A DNA stretch of 64,000 nucleotides, taken from the NCBI RefSeq assembly GCF_040954645.1, contig NC_092803.1, positions 83,748,417 through 83,812,416 of the forward strand, given 5' to 3'. Every line of letters starts with the position of its first letter. The stretch's first letter is position 1. Source of the stretch: Diabrotica undecimpunctata (taxonomy: Eukaryota > Arthropoda > Insecta > Coleoptera > Chrysomelidae). Below, piece after piece: positions 63,996 to 64,000 of the stretch. Both the position numbers and the translations under genes were made by a program. Below the pieces are notes generated by a model, which searched no databases, was not told the DNA's origin, and saw nothing but the letters and a program-made list of their open reading frames with translations.

Positions 63996-64000
63996 TTTTA

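Overview
The window looks like a piece of an AT-rich arthropod genome. An insect is likely and a beetle is plausible, because the mix of degraded LINEs, Penelope-like, piggyBac, Harbinger, pogo, Mutator-like and Crypton-like remnants matches insect intergenic DNA. Only one stretch looks like a host protein-coding exon: a signal-anchor-containing exon on the minus strand at about 12.9-13.3 kb, with good acceptor and donor sites, possibly prominin-like. Almost everything else recognisable is transposable-element DNA at many stages of decay. There are no operons and no CRISPR array.

Layout. 0-12 kb: a broken LTR-element Gag, several LINE remnants, a mariner-superfamily transposase remnant and foldback repeats. 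12.9-15.4 kb: the host exon, a small Harbinger-type element holding a MADF fragment, and a tRNA-derived SINE with clear target-site duplications. 16-25 kb: LINE debris, then a complete Ty3/gypsy (mdg3-like) retrotransposon at 17921-24274 with two LTRs that read as identical, open Gag and Pol frames, and an ATAG target duplication. It sits inside an older Penelope-type terminal repeat. 25-31 kb: mariner and gypsy fragments and a long inverted-repeat element. 31-40 kb: a Crypton-like tyrosine recombinase remnant, a ~265-bp tandem satellite split by about 5.3 kb of inserted DNA (a Mutator-like element with a SWIM-type transposase, plus a second element with GTAAACTCATCACC-type repeats), a 5S rRNA pseudogene and Tc1 remnants. 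41-46 kb: a full-length LINE with 11-bp target duplications and one frameshift, then another LINE fragment. 48-53 kb: an I/Jockey-type LINE on the minus strand with a pogo-type transposon nested in it at a TA. 53-58 kb: a perfect 129-bp inverted repeat carrying hammerhead-like motifs, a decayed DxCxGQN-type transposase-like gene interrupted by a LINE tail, and abutting Jockey and Penelope fragments. 60-62.5 kb: a complete piggyBac element whose transposase frame has a single nonsense codon.

Most notable points: (1) the gypsy Pol protein ends in a domain that reads as a TARG1/OARD1-type macrodomain followed by a CCCH zinc finger; (2) several dispersed repeats carry hammerhead-ribozyme-like cores, one pair with a compensatory change in stem II; (3) nested insertions give a relative chronology of activity. 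Coordinates of decayed elements are approximate. Family assignments rest on motif recognition by eye, without database searches.
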